NCBI GenBank assembly: GCA_021162785.1
Contig: JAGGYA010000005.1
Location: forward strand, 1 to 34,983
Reading direction: 5' to 3'
Length of the DNA stretch: 34,983 nucleotides
Source of the DNA: Candidatus Calescibacteriota bacterium
GTDB lineage: Bacteria; CAIJMQ01; JAADFP01
The translations under genes and the position numbers were made by a program. The notes below the pieces were generated by a model. That model was not told the origin of the DNA and ran no database searches. It saw only the letters and a list, made by a program, of their open reading frames with translations. Positions 1-7,145 of this stretch are shown piece after piece. Position 1 is the stretch's first letter; the number at the start of each line of letters is the position of its first letter.

Positions 1-180
1 CTTATCTACCATGCAAGATGTTTTGTGATTAAACTCTGGAGCATTAATAAAGAAATCTTTCTTCTTTTTGAAAAATCTACACAAATGCTTCCTTTTCTTG
101 ATACTTCCTGAAAAACAAGTATTCTCTCCTGGGTTTCTGACTTCTTCACAGGAGAAATATTGCCTCTTTTCTTCTTCCAT
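1..180 (-). CDS. N-terminal part of an unrecognised Cys-rich protein, cut by the window edge
   Basis: Reading leftwards from the ATG at 180, the frame is open for 60 codons to the window edge. An in-frame TAA lies six codons upstream, so the start is well bounded. A GGGG stretch five bases before the ATG could serve as ribosome binding site. The visible protein starts MEEEKRQYFSC and is basic and Cys-rich: Cys at about residues 11, 22, 34 and 56, a KKRK segment near 28-31 and a KKKK run near 38-41. I recognise no family. It is divergent from the hydrogenase operon, so a regulator or accessory role is possible but not shown. The Cys spacing might hint at metal or Fe-S binding. Confidence 0.5.
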   Translation of the reverse strand, partial: MEEEKRQYFSCEEVRNPGENTCFSGSIKKRKHLCRFFKKKKDFFINAPEFNHKTSCMVDK

Positions 181-384
181 TTTTTCCCCAATTTCTTACC
201 CTTTTCGATGTCTTTTATCCTTTGTTTTTAATTATTTTTCCCTCTTTTCTCTTCTTTTACCCTTCCTTTCATCTTCTATTGCGATTTTTGGGACTGACCT
301 TAGGGTTTAAATTGGGACCTCCTTCATAGTCGTAAGGTGAGGGGGAAAAATCTTGACTTCTAAAAATAGTTTTTGGTAAACTCA
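181..384. promoter_or_regulatory. Divergent intergenic region ahead of the hydrogenase operon
   Basis: This region separates the partial minus-strand gene from the first hydrogenase gene. From about 165 to 290 the plus strand is almost pure T/C-rich sequence. For the plus-strand operon, TTGACT at 353-358 and TAAACT at 377-382 (18-base spacer) resemble a -35/-10 pair, but that places transcription start at about 389. This would fit translation from the ATG at 406 better than from 385. No operator-like inverted repeat and no Shine-Dalgarno close to the first gene were seen. The promoter call is weak. Confidence 0.3.
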
Positions 385-1473
385 ATGAAATTTTTTTCTG
401 GACAAATGAGAAGGGAAGAACCTTTAATTTGTAAAATACCCAGGGAAGAATTAGGGAAATTTTTAAAATGGCTGGAAGATAATCATGCTCCAGTTTACGG
501 CTTAAAAAAAGAAGGAGAGAAAGTAACTTTTGGAAAGATTTCAGGCCCACATGATATTTACTTAGGAGGGGTTAGGAGTCTGCACCCTTATACAAAAACT
601 TTGTTTCTTCCTCCCCGAGAGCGAGTGGCCAGATATTTCGGTGAGGAAGATCTTCCCACAGTGGAAGAGAAAAAAATAATTTTTGGATTTAAAGCCTGTG
701 ATCTTCGAGCTTTAGCCATTTATGATATTATGTTTGATGATACTGTTCCCTCTGATCCATTTTATTTAGCAAAGAGGGAAAGTTATTACATTATTTCTTT
801 TGACTGCACAGAAGTTCTACCCACCTGCTTTTGTGTATTTGTGGATGGAAATCCCTATCCAGAAAGTAAATTTGATTTAAATCTGACCCTTTTAGAAGAC
901 ATTATCATCATGGAGGTGGGGAGTCCATGGGGGGAGGAAGTGGTGAAAAAATATCCTACTTGGCTTGCTGAACCAGAGGATATAAAAAGGAGAGATCTTT
1001 TCCGTGAGGAAATGAAGAAAAAAGTAATGGAGGTTAACAAAGAATTTTTTCCTTTGTCCAAACCTTTAACCTATCTCCTTCGCACACATTTTGATTCCCC
1101 AGTCTGGGAAGAGAAATCTCAAACTTGTGTGGCCTGTGGTGGTTGCACAGCTATTTGTCCCACCTGTTATTGTTACACTCTTTATGATGAGGAAGGAGAA
1201 AAGACAAATGAGAGAATCAGAATTTGGGATTATTGTCAGTATCCAGGGTTTGCTCAGGAAGCTGGAGGAGCCAATCCAAGGAAAAAAAGAATGGAGAGAT
1301 TCCGGCATCGGTATGCTCATAAATTTGATTATGGAATGGTGAGAAAAGGGGTATATGAATGCACAGGGTGTGGTAGGTGCATAAGTGTATGTCCGGGAAA
1401 AATCGATATGAGAGAAGTATTACTTGCCTTGGACCAGGAAGAATTGAAAAAAGGTAAGGAAAATGCTGCCTAA
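385..1473 (+). CDS. hydB: Sulfhydrogenase beta subunit / AsrA-like iron-sulfur protein
   Basis: This iron-sulfur electron-transfer subunit is of the HydB/ShyB (Pyrococcus sulfhydrogenase beta) and AsrA (anaerobic sulfite reductase A) type. It passes electrons between a flavin subunit and a partner. Numbered from the ATG at 385 (362 residues), one [4Fe-4S] motif lies at Cys248/251/254/258, followed by the family's PTCYCY signature. A second lies at Cys326/329/332/336 (CTGCGRC). The stretch FGFKACDLRALAIYD near residues 100-115 is also typical. An in-frame TAA at 361 limits the start to TTG 373, ATG 385 or ATG 406; none has a good Shine-Dalgarno. It is first in the operon and overlaps the flavin subunit. 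No sulfhydrogenase alpha/delta genes are nearby, so it probably feeds the downstream group-4 enzyme. Confidence 0.85.
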   Translation: MKFFSGQMRREEPLICKIPREELGKFLKWLEDNHAPVYGLKKEGEKVTFGKISGPHDIYLGGVRSLHPYTKTLFLPPRERVARYFGEEDLPTVEEKKIIFGFKACDLRALAIYDIMFDDTVPSDPFYLAKRESYYIISFDCTEVLPTCFCVFVDGNPYPESKFDLNLTLLEDIIIMEVGSPWGEEVVKKYPTWLAEPEDIKRRDLFREEMKKKVMEVNKEFFPLSKPLTYLLRTHFDSPVWEEKSQTCVACGGCTAICPTCYCYTLYDEEGEKTNERIRIWDYCQYPGFAQEAGGANPRKKRMERFRHRYAHKFDYGMVRKGVYECTGCGRCISVCPGKIDMREVLLALDQEELKKGKENAA

Positions 1474-2305
1474 GAAGAACCCTTACCAGCCTCGACCAGC
1501 TAAGTTGGTAGAAGTTATTGAAGAATCACCCACAATTAAAACTTTTCGTTTAATTCCCCAGGAAGAATTCACCTTTGAAGCTGGTCAATTTATTGAACTC
1601 ACTGTCCCTGGTGTGGGTGAAGCCCCTTTCACTCCTTCTTCTTCTCCCTTTGAAAAAGAATATCTTGAAGTTACAGTGATGAGGGTTGGAAGAGTGACTT
1701 CTGCTCTCCATAATCTCCCACCCGGTGTAATGCTGGGCATAAGGGGTCCCTTTGGAAATCCCTATCCCTTAGAGAAATTTGAAGGGAAAGAAATTCTTAT
1801 AGTGGGAGGTGGTGTGGGATTAGCTCCTTTAAGAGCACTCTTCCTTACCTTGGTTGCAGAAAAAGAAAAGTACAAGAAAATAGTTTTCTGTTGTGGAGCT
1901 CGAACACCGAAGGATTTGATCTATAAAGAAAGTATTCTGGAGAAATGGCCAAAAGAATACAGTGATAAGGTTTGCTTCCGTGTAACTGTAGATCAGGGAG
2001 ATGAAAATTGGAAAGGGAGAGTTGGGTTAGTTACCTGCACTTTGGAAAATTTGGAAGAGGAAATACCTGATGTTTCCCAGTCTATCGCAGTGGTTTGTGG
2101 TCCTCCTATTATGATGAAATTTGTAACTTTAAAGTTATTAGATGAGGGGTATAAACCGGAGAATATTTATCTTTCTATGGAAAGAAACATGTCCTGTGGA
2201 GTAGGAAAATGCGGTCATTGTATGTTAGGACCTTATTATGTTTGTAAAGATGGTCCAGTTTTTCCTTACAGTAAGATAATGAATTTGCCGAATATCTGGG
2301 GTTAA
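1463..2305 (+). CDS. hydG: Sulfhydrogenase gamma subunit / AsrB-like FAD-NAD(P) oxidoreductase
   Basis: This flavoprotein of the ferredoxin-NADP reductase fold (280 residues) exchanges electrons between NAD(P)H and the Fe-S partner encoded just upstream. Residues 10-105 form the FAD-binding barrel. GGGVGLAPLRAL at about 115-126 is the nucleotide-binding loop. The C-terminal cysteines 245, 250, 253 and 261 give the CX4CX2CX7C pattern that binds a [2Fe-2S] cluster in PyrK and HydG relatives. The start lies 11 bases inside hydB behind GGTAAGGA. Here 'hydG' means the sulfhydrogenase gamma subunit, not the [FeFe]-hydrogenase maturase. With hydB it forms a diaphorase-like module; which nucleotide it prefers cannot be read from the sequence. 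Confidence 0.85.
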   Translation: MLPKKNPYQPRPAKLVEVIEESPTIKTFRLIPQEEFTFEAGQFIELTVPGVGEAPFTPSSSPFEKEYLEVTVMRVGRVTSALHNLPPGVMLGIRGPFGNPYPLEKFEGKEILIVGGGVGLAPLRALFLTLVAEKEKYKKIVFCCGARTPKDLIYKESILEKWPKEYSDKVCFRVTVDQGDENWKGRVGLVTCTLENLEEEIPDVSQSIAVVCGPPIMMKFVTLKLLDEGYKPENIYLSMERNMSCGVGKCGHCMLGPYYVCKDGPVFPYSKIMNLPNIWG

Positions 2306-2308
2306 AAA

Positions 2309-2788
2309 ATGAAAAAACTCTTTATTGATATGGATATTTGTGAAGAATGTCCTGAGTGCGTTGTAAAGTGTGATTATTACTATCATCCTTCTAATAATGG
2401 CATTCTTCATTTGAGAGAGCTTATAAGTTTTGCGCTTTACTGTCGACGCTGTGAAGAAGCACCCTGCATTAATTCCTGCCCTCGAGATGCTCTCTATAAA
2501 GATGATGAAAAAATGGTTAGAAGAAATACTTATTTATGTATTTCTTGTTATTCCTGTATGTCTGCATGTCCCTTTGGGACCATTTATCGTGAGACAACCC
2601 CTTATCTTACTTACAACTGTGATTATTGCATAGATAGATCTGATGGTAATCCACCTGTTTGCGTTAGTTCCTGTCCCCATAATGCTCTTCAATGGAAGGA
2701 AGGGGAAGAAAACGAAAAAGAAGAAATTTTCCAATTGGGGGAGAGAGTGCTGGTGCATATTAGAAGATGGAAGAAAGATCTGGAGTAA
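2309..2788 (+). CDS. HycB/CooF-like four-cluster polyferredoxin
   Basis: This 159-residue electron carrier is of the HycB/HydN/CooF type. It has four cysteine groups: CEECPECVVKC near the N-terminus (no Pro after the last Cys), CRRCEEAPCINSCP, CISCYSCMSACP, and CDYC followed by CVSSCP. These would hold four [4Fe-4S] clusters. It is cytoplasmic, without a signal peptide. The gene begins three bases after the hydG stop and four bases ahead of the NuoH-like gene. It probably wires the HydB/HydG input module to the small hydrogenase subunit. Confidence 0.85.
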   Translation: MKKLFIDMDICEECPECVVKCDYYYHPSNNGILHLRELISFALYCRRCEEAPCINSCPRDALYKDDEKMVRRNTYLCISCYSCMSACPFGTIYRETTPYLTYNCDYCIDRSDGNPPVCVSSCPHNALQWKEGEENEKEEIFQLGERVLVHIRRWKKDLE

Positions 2789-2791
2789 ATA

Positions 2792-3721
2792 ATGGGAAAT
2801 TTAGGATTTAATCTACTAATATTTCCTGGTTTCCTGTTTGTTGCTACCTTAGGATTTTTATGGATGGGAATTGAAAGAAAATTAACTGCCAGGTTCCAGT
2901 GGAGGATGGGACCACCTCTCTGGCAACCTTACATTGATTTTCTAAAATTGATGATAAAAGAGACACTTATTCCAGCAAATGCGCAAAGATTCATGTTCAT
3001 AACCCCACCGCTTTTAGCATTTGCTGGTGTACTTATTTCCTCCCTTATACTCTTTCGCACGAGCCTTTTCCCTAAGACTTCCTTTTTGGGTGATGTGGTG
3101 GTATTTCTTTACTTCCTGCTTTTCCCCTCCTTAGCCTTAATCTTAGGTGGATCAGCATCTGGTAATCCTTTAGCAGCAATGGGAGTATCTCGAGAAATAA
3201 AGCTGATGCTTTCCTATGAATTACCTCTAATTCTTGCTGTATTTGTGCCAGTGTGGAAAACAGGTTCGGTGAAATTTGCTCAAATAATGTCTATGCAATT
3301 ACAAAAAGGAGCCTTTGCTCTTCATTATCCATCCTGTTTCATTGCTTTTATAGTTGCCCTCCTTTCTATCCAGGCAAAATTAGCCTTTCCACCTTATGAC
3401 ATTCCTGAAGGTGAAACTGAAATTATGGGTGGGCCATTAATTGAATACTCGGGTTCTCTTTTGGGAATGTTTTATCTTACTCGAGGTATACTTCATTTTC
3501 TCCTCCCTTCTTTCTTGGTTTTTCTCTTCTGGGGAGGATTCCCATTTAACCGCTGGCAATGGATTTTGTCTTTTTTAAAAGCCTTGGTTGTTTTTTTAAT
3601 TATGGTGGTAATAAAGAATATAAATCCACGAATAAGAATAGATCAGGCAGTTAGGTTTTTTTGGTCCAGAGTATTCGTTTTAGGAATTATTGCTATGGGT
3701 TTGGCAATAGCAGGATGGTGA
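2792..3721 (+). CDS. mbhM: NuoH-like membrane subunit of group-4 hydrogenase (EchB/MbhM type)
   Basis: This polytopic membrane subunit (309 residues, about eight helices) is of the complex I subunit 1 family. It anchors the hydrophilic hydrogenase module and forms the inner part of the ion pathway. The diagnostic loop FPPYDIPEGETEIMGGPLIEYSG (about residues 199-221) contains the conserved acidic cluster. The early ERKLTARFQWRMGPP loop (residues about 28-42) is also typical (E-R-K...R-x-GP). A GGAG precedes the start by a few bases and the next gene starts three bases after its stop. In Pyrococcus Mbh the equivalent is MbhM. Confidence 0.9.
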   Translation: MGNLGFNLLIFPGFLFVATLGFLWMGIERKLTARFQWRMGPPLWQPYIDFLKLMIKETLIPANAQRFMFITPPLLAFAGVLISSLILFRTSLFPKTSFLGDVVVFLYFLLFPSLALILGGSASGNPLAAMGVSREIKLMLSYELPLILAVFVPVWKTGSVKFAQIMSMQLQKGAFALHYPSCFIAFIVALLSIQAKLAFPPYDIPEGETEIMGGPLIEYSGSLLGMFYLTRGILHFLLPSFLVFLFWGGFPFNRWQWILSFLKALVVFLIMVVIKNINPRIRIDQAVRFFWSRVFVLGIIAMGLAIAGW

Positions 3722-3724
3722 GAA

Positions 3725-4141
3725 ATGGGCTGGAGGGAGAAAATACTCAAAAGGTCCCTTTGGGTTTACCATTTGGCTACTGGCCCTTGTAATAACTGCG
3801 ACATTGAAATACTTGATTTGCTCACTCCTCGTCATGATGTAGAAAGGTTTGGAATTAAACTTGTGGGTAGTGTGAGACATGCAGATGTATTGTTAGTAAC
3901 TGGAATAGTCAATCGGAAATGTGTCCCTCGAGTATTAAGAATTTATGAACAAATGCCTGCTCCTAAGTTGGTAATAGCAGTAGGAGCATGTCCAATGGGT
4001 GGATGCGTTTTTAAAGGGAGTTATAATCAAGCGGGACCCTTAGATAAGATAATCCCAGTAGACCTTTACATTCCGGGATGTCCTCCTAAACCCGAGGCTA
4101 TTATAGCTGGAATAGCCAAATTGTTGGAGAAACTGAAATGA
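3725..4141 (+). CDS. mbhJ: NiFe hydrogenase small subunit, NuoB-like (EchC/MbhJ type)
   Basis: This 138-residue small subunit of a group-4 NiFe hydrogenase carries the proximal [4Fe-4S] cluster next to the active site. The cluster ligands are visible as PCNNCDIE near residue 20, GACPMGGC near residue 93 and PGCPPKPE near residue 118, the family's four-cysteine set. Length matches EchC and MbhJ. There is no Tat signal, as expected for this cytoplasm-facing group. It overlaps the next gene by ATGA. Confidence 0.92.
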   Translation: MGWREKILKRSLWVYHLATGPCNNCDIEILDLLTPRHDVERFGIKLVGSVRHADVLLVTGIVNRKCVPRVLRIYEQMPAPKLVIAVGACPMGGCVFKGSYNQAGPLDKIIPVDLYIPGCPPKPEAIIAGIAKLLEKLK

Positions 4142-4602
4142 AAGAAATAAAAGAAAGACTGGGGGATAAACTGCTTAAAATTTATGAACATACCCCAAAT
4201 CGAATTTATTTGGATATAAAAAGAGAGGACCTTAAAGAAGTAGTGGAATATTTCTTTCTCGACAGAAATTTGCGATTTGTTACCGCCAGCGGTATAGATG
4301 GGAGAAAGGAGATGGAGATACTCTACCACTTCTCCGAAGATTCTACTGGGAAAATTTATTCTTTAAGGGTGAAAGTCCCAAAGGATGATCTTAAAATTGA
4401 TTCTTTGACTTCACTAATTAAAGGAGCGGAATTTATTGAACGAGAAATTTTTGAAATGTTAGGGATAGAATTTACTGGTCATCCAAATTTAACCCGGTTA
4501 TTACTTGCGGAAGATTGGCCAGAAGGAATTTATCCTTTAAGGAGGGATGAGAAAGGTATAAGGGATCTGAAAGAAAGGAATTGGGAGAAGAAAAATGGCT
4601 AA
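4138..4602 (+). CDS. mbhK: NuoC-like subunit of group-4 hydrogenase (EchD/MbhK type)
   Basis: This 154-residue structural subunit, homologous to NuoC (30-kDa complex I subunit), supports the large subunit. The conserved segment is FIEREIFEMLGIEFTGHP at about residues 98-115, followed by LLLAEDWPEGIYPLRRD. It overlaps the small-subunit gene by four bases and the large-subunit gene by eight, so it is translationally coupled to both. Confidence 0.88.
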   Translation: MKEIKERLGDKLLKIYEHTPNRIYLDIKREDLKEVVEYFFLDRNLRFVTASGIDGRKEMEILYHFSEDSTGKIYSLRVKVPKDDLKIDSLTSLIKGAEFIEREIFEMLGIEFTGHPNLTRLLLAEDWPEGIYPLRRDEKGIRDLKERNWEKKNG

Positions 4603-5782
4603 AGCGGTAATTCCTATTGGTCCATATCATCCTCTTCAGGAGGAACCGGAACATTTCTTGCTTACAGTGGAAGGTGAGAAAGTGGTAGATGTGGAAGTTC
4701 ATATTGGATACAATCACCGGGGTATAGAGAAACTGGCGGAGCATAAATCCTGGCAACAGGTTACTTTCCTTGTAGCCAGGATTTGTGGTATTTGCTCTAC
4801 CTCTCATCCCATTGCCTACTGCAACGCAGTGGAAAACTTATGCAGAGTAGAAATTCCTGAAAGGGCAAAGTATATAAGAACCCTGGTTGGAGAACTGGAA
4901 AGGATCCATTCTCACCTTCTCTGGTTAGGATTGGCTGGCCATTTTCTTGGTTACAATACTGTATGGATGTGGGTGTGGAAATGGAGGGAGCCTGTATTGG
5001 ATATTTTTGAAGCACTGACCGGGAACCGCAATCATTACGATATGCTTCTTCCTGGAGGAGTGAGACGGGACTTAAATGAAGAGTATTTCCCGTGGGTAAG
5101 GAAAGAATTGGGAGAACTAAAAAAGAATTTGGAAATGTTGAGTAAGGCTATTTTGGATGACCCAGTGATAATTTCCAGACTTAAAGGTATTGGTGTTTTG
5201 ACCCCTGAGGATGTTAAAAATTATGGAGCAGTAGGTCCCACTGCGAGAGCTTCTGGTGTAAAAATTGATGTTAGAAAAGATGATCCCTATGCAGCTTATG
5301 ACCTTATCCAGTGGGAAGTTGCCACTTGTGAAAATGGAGATTTATTGGATAAGGTAGTTGTGCGAATCTTAGAGATATTCGAGTCTATAAAAATGGTAGA
5401 AGAATGTATGGATGCTTTGGAGAAAGTGAAAGGTGAGGTAATGGCCACTATAAAAGAAGTTCCTCCTGGAGAAGGAATTGGCCGCCACGAAGCTCCCCGG
5501 GGAGAGACTTTCCATTATGTGCGGAGTGATGGTGGCTCCAGCCCTATTCGACATAAAGTGCGTGCTCCCACTTATGTAAACTTACCTACATGTAAAGCTA
5601 CACTTCCCGGATCTCAACTTGCAGATGCCATAATTATCTTAGCTTCCATTGATCCCTGTTATTGCTGTACAGAAAGGGTAGCAGTAGTAAGTGATAAGAA
5701 GAAGGAATATTTGACCCAGGAGGATTTAATAAAACTTTCCTGGGAAAAAACGGAAAAACTTAGGAGGAAATATGGGAAGTGA
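4595..5782 (+). CDS. mbhL: Catalytic large subunit of group-4 NiFe hydrogenase (EchE/MbhL type)
   Basis: This is the 395-residue catalytic subunit of a group-4 energy-converting NiFe hydrogenase. Both nickel-binding motifs are intact: RICGICSTSHP with Cys64 and Cys67, and DPCYCCTER with Cys355 and Cys358. This separates it from NuoD, FpoD and MbxL relatives that lost these cysteines. An extra cysteine (357) sits inside the second motif, where HycE has Ser. The conserved GEGIGRHEAPRGE segment lies near residue 290. After Arg361 about 34 residues remain. By analogy with HycE this tail would be removed by an endopeptidase, and a candidate is encoded at 13691. The reaction is reversible proton reduction to H2 coupled to ion pumping. 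Confidence 0.94.
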   Translation: MAKAVIPIGPYHPLQEEPEHFLLTVEGEKVVDVEVHIGYNHRGIEKLAEHKSWQQVTFLVARICGICSTSHPIAYCNAVENLCRVEIPERAKYIRTLVGELERIHSHLLWLGLAGHFLGYNTVWMWVWKWREPVLDIFEALTGNRNHYDMLLPGGVRRDLNEEYFPWVRKELGELKKNLEMLSKAILDDPVIISRLKGIGVLTPEDVKNYGAVGPTARASGVKIDVRKDDPYAAYDLIQWEVATCENGDLLDKVVVRILEIFESIKMVEECMDALEKVKGEVMATIKEVPPGEGIGRHEAPRGETFHYVRSDGGSSPIRHKVRAPTYVNLPTCKATLPGSQLADAIIILASIDPCYCCTERVAVVSDKKKEYLTQEDLIKLSWEKTEKLRRKYGK

Positions 5783-7142
5783 GAATTTCTGGCTTTTGCC
5801 AGTGGTTCTCCCATTAATAGGAAGTATTCTTTCGCTTATCTGTAAGGAGAGGGTAAGAGAAATTTTAGGTTTTCTTTTACCTTTTGCTTCCTTTGTAATT
5901 CTTTTAATTGCTCCATTTATCCTGAATCTTCCTTATAAATTCTTATACTTCTCTCTGGATATAATCACCGCAATTTTTGGAATGGTCTTCTCTTTCTTGG
6001 GAGCTTTATCTCTTCTCTACTCAATTCCTTATTTGAAAAAAGAAAGACACAATGAGGAATTTTATTGTTTAAGCCTTCTTTTAATAGGAGCATTAATCGG
6101 TGTAGCCTATTCCCGTCATCTCATACTCCTTTATATTTTCTGGGAAATAGTGGCTTTTGCAACCTGGAGATTGGTAGGATTTTACAGAGAAAAGCGTTTC
6201 CTTAGGATAGCAGATAAAACTTTTCTCATGACATTTTTTGGCTCCACATTCATGTTATTGGGCATTTTATGGATTTACCTCAACACTGGAACACTATTTA
6301 TGGACAAATTAAAAGGGAATTTACCAGGAGGTGCATTTTTACTTGTCCTTCTTGGAGCAATAGCCAAATCAGCCACATTACCTTTGCACACTTGGCTACC
6401 TGATGCTCATCCAGTGGCACCTTCTCCCATGAGTGCGCTTTTATCAGGAATTGTTGCTAAATTAGGGATTTTGATTTTTATCCGTCTTTTTCCTGTTTTC
6501 CACCACACTCCGTGGAAACCTTTCCTTATTCTTGCACTTTTCTCCTCCTTAGCAGGAGGAGCAGGTGCATTATTTGCCCAAGACATGAAAAGGGTAATAG
6601 CTTATTCTACAGTCAGTCAGTTGGGATTCATATTTATGGGATTAGCTCTTTTGACACCTATGGGGTGGGTAGGTGCTATACTTTTCTTTGTTGCCCATGC
6701 AATTGCTAAAGGTGGGCTTTTCCTAAGTGCAGGGGTTATAGAGAAAGCTACAGGTACCCGTGATTTGGAGAAATTGGGTGGTCTAATAAAATCCATGCCT
6801 ATAACTGCGTTTTCCTTTGCCCTTTGCAGTGTTTCTATAATGGGTTTTCCACCCTTAGGTGGATTTTTCCCTAAGCTGATGGTCATTCAGGGTATAGTGA
6901 AAGAGGGTTATACAGCAATTGCAGTTGGAGCAATTATTTCAGCTATTTTAACTCTGCTTTACTTGGCAAGACTCTTCTTAAAAATATTTGGTGGGAAGGA
7001 GATGTATGGAGGGCTTAAAGAAAAGACTCCTCTTATGTTATTTAGCGTCTTCTTCTTAGGAATAATCTCCCTTGGATTGGGATTTATTTTTCCCTATCTT
7101 TCAGATTATTTGAGTTCCGTTATAGGAATTTTTGGAGGATAG
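5772..7142 (+). CDS. Antiporter-like proton/Na+ translocating subunit 1 (NuoN/M type)
   Basis: This 456-residue polytopic membrane protein is of the NuoL/M/N-MrpA/D superfamily. The transport residues are in place: Glu125 in TM5 (IFWEIVAF), Lys199 in TM7 (AIAKSATLPLHTWLPDAH), a Lys in FAQDMKRVIAY for TM8 and a Lys in GGFFPKLMV for TM12. It starts 11 bases inside the large-subunit gene behind a strong AGGAGG at 5762-5767. It is one of three such subunits here, whereas Pyrococcus Mbh has one large antiporter subunit, MbhH. Confidence 0.88.
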   Translation: MGSENFWLLPVVLPLIGSILSLICKERVREILGFLLPFASFVILLIAPFILNLPYKFLYFSLDIITAIFGMVFSFLGALSLLYSIPYLKKERHNEEFYCLSLLLIGALIGVAYSRHLILLYIFWEIVAFATWRLVGFYREKRFLRIADKTFLMTFFGSTFMLLGILWIYLNTGTLFMDKLKGNLPGGAFLLVLLGAIAKSATLPLHTWLPDAHPVAPSPMSALLSGIVAKLGILIFIRLFPVFHHTPWKPFLILALFSSLAGGAGALFAQDMKRVIAYSTVSQLGFIFMGLALLTPMGWVGAILFFVAHAIAKGGLFLSAGVIEKATGTRDLEKLGGLIKSMPITAFSFALCSVSIMGFPPLGGFFPKLMVIQGIVKEGYTAIAVGAIISAILTLLYLARLFLKIFGGKEMYGGLKEKTPLMLFSVFFLGIISLGLGFIFPYLSDYLSSVIGIFGG

Positions 7143-7145
7143 AAG

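Noticed and set aside
68-310. Plus-strand open frame in the T/C-rich region
   Set aside because: The product is a Phe/Leu/Ser-rich readout of a pyrimidine tract and is antisense to a better-supported minus-strand gene start.
269-550. Minus-strand open frame overlapping the hydB start
   Set aside because: It lies antiparallel to conserved hydB sequence, has low-complexity content and no ribosome binding site or family resemblance.
5640-5690. Selenocysteine in the NiFe large subunit
   Set aside because: No in-frame TGA is needed; ordinary Cys codons fill both nickel motifs.
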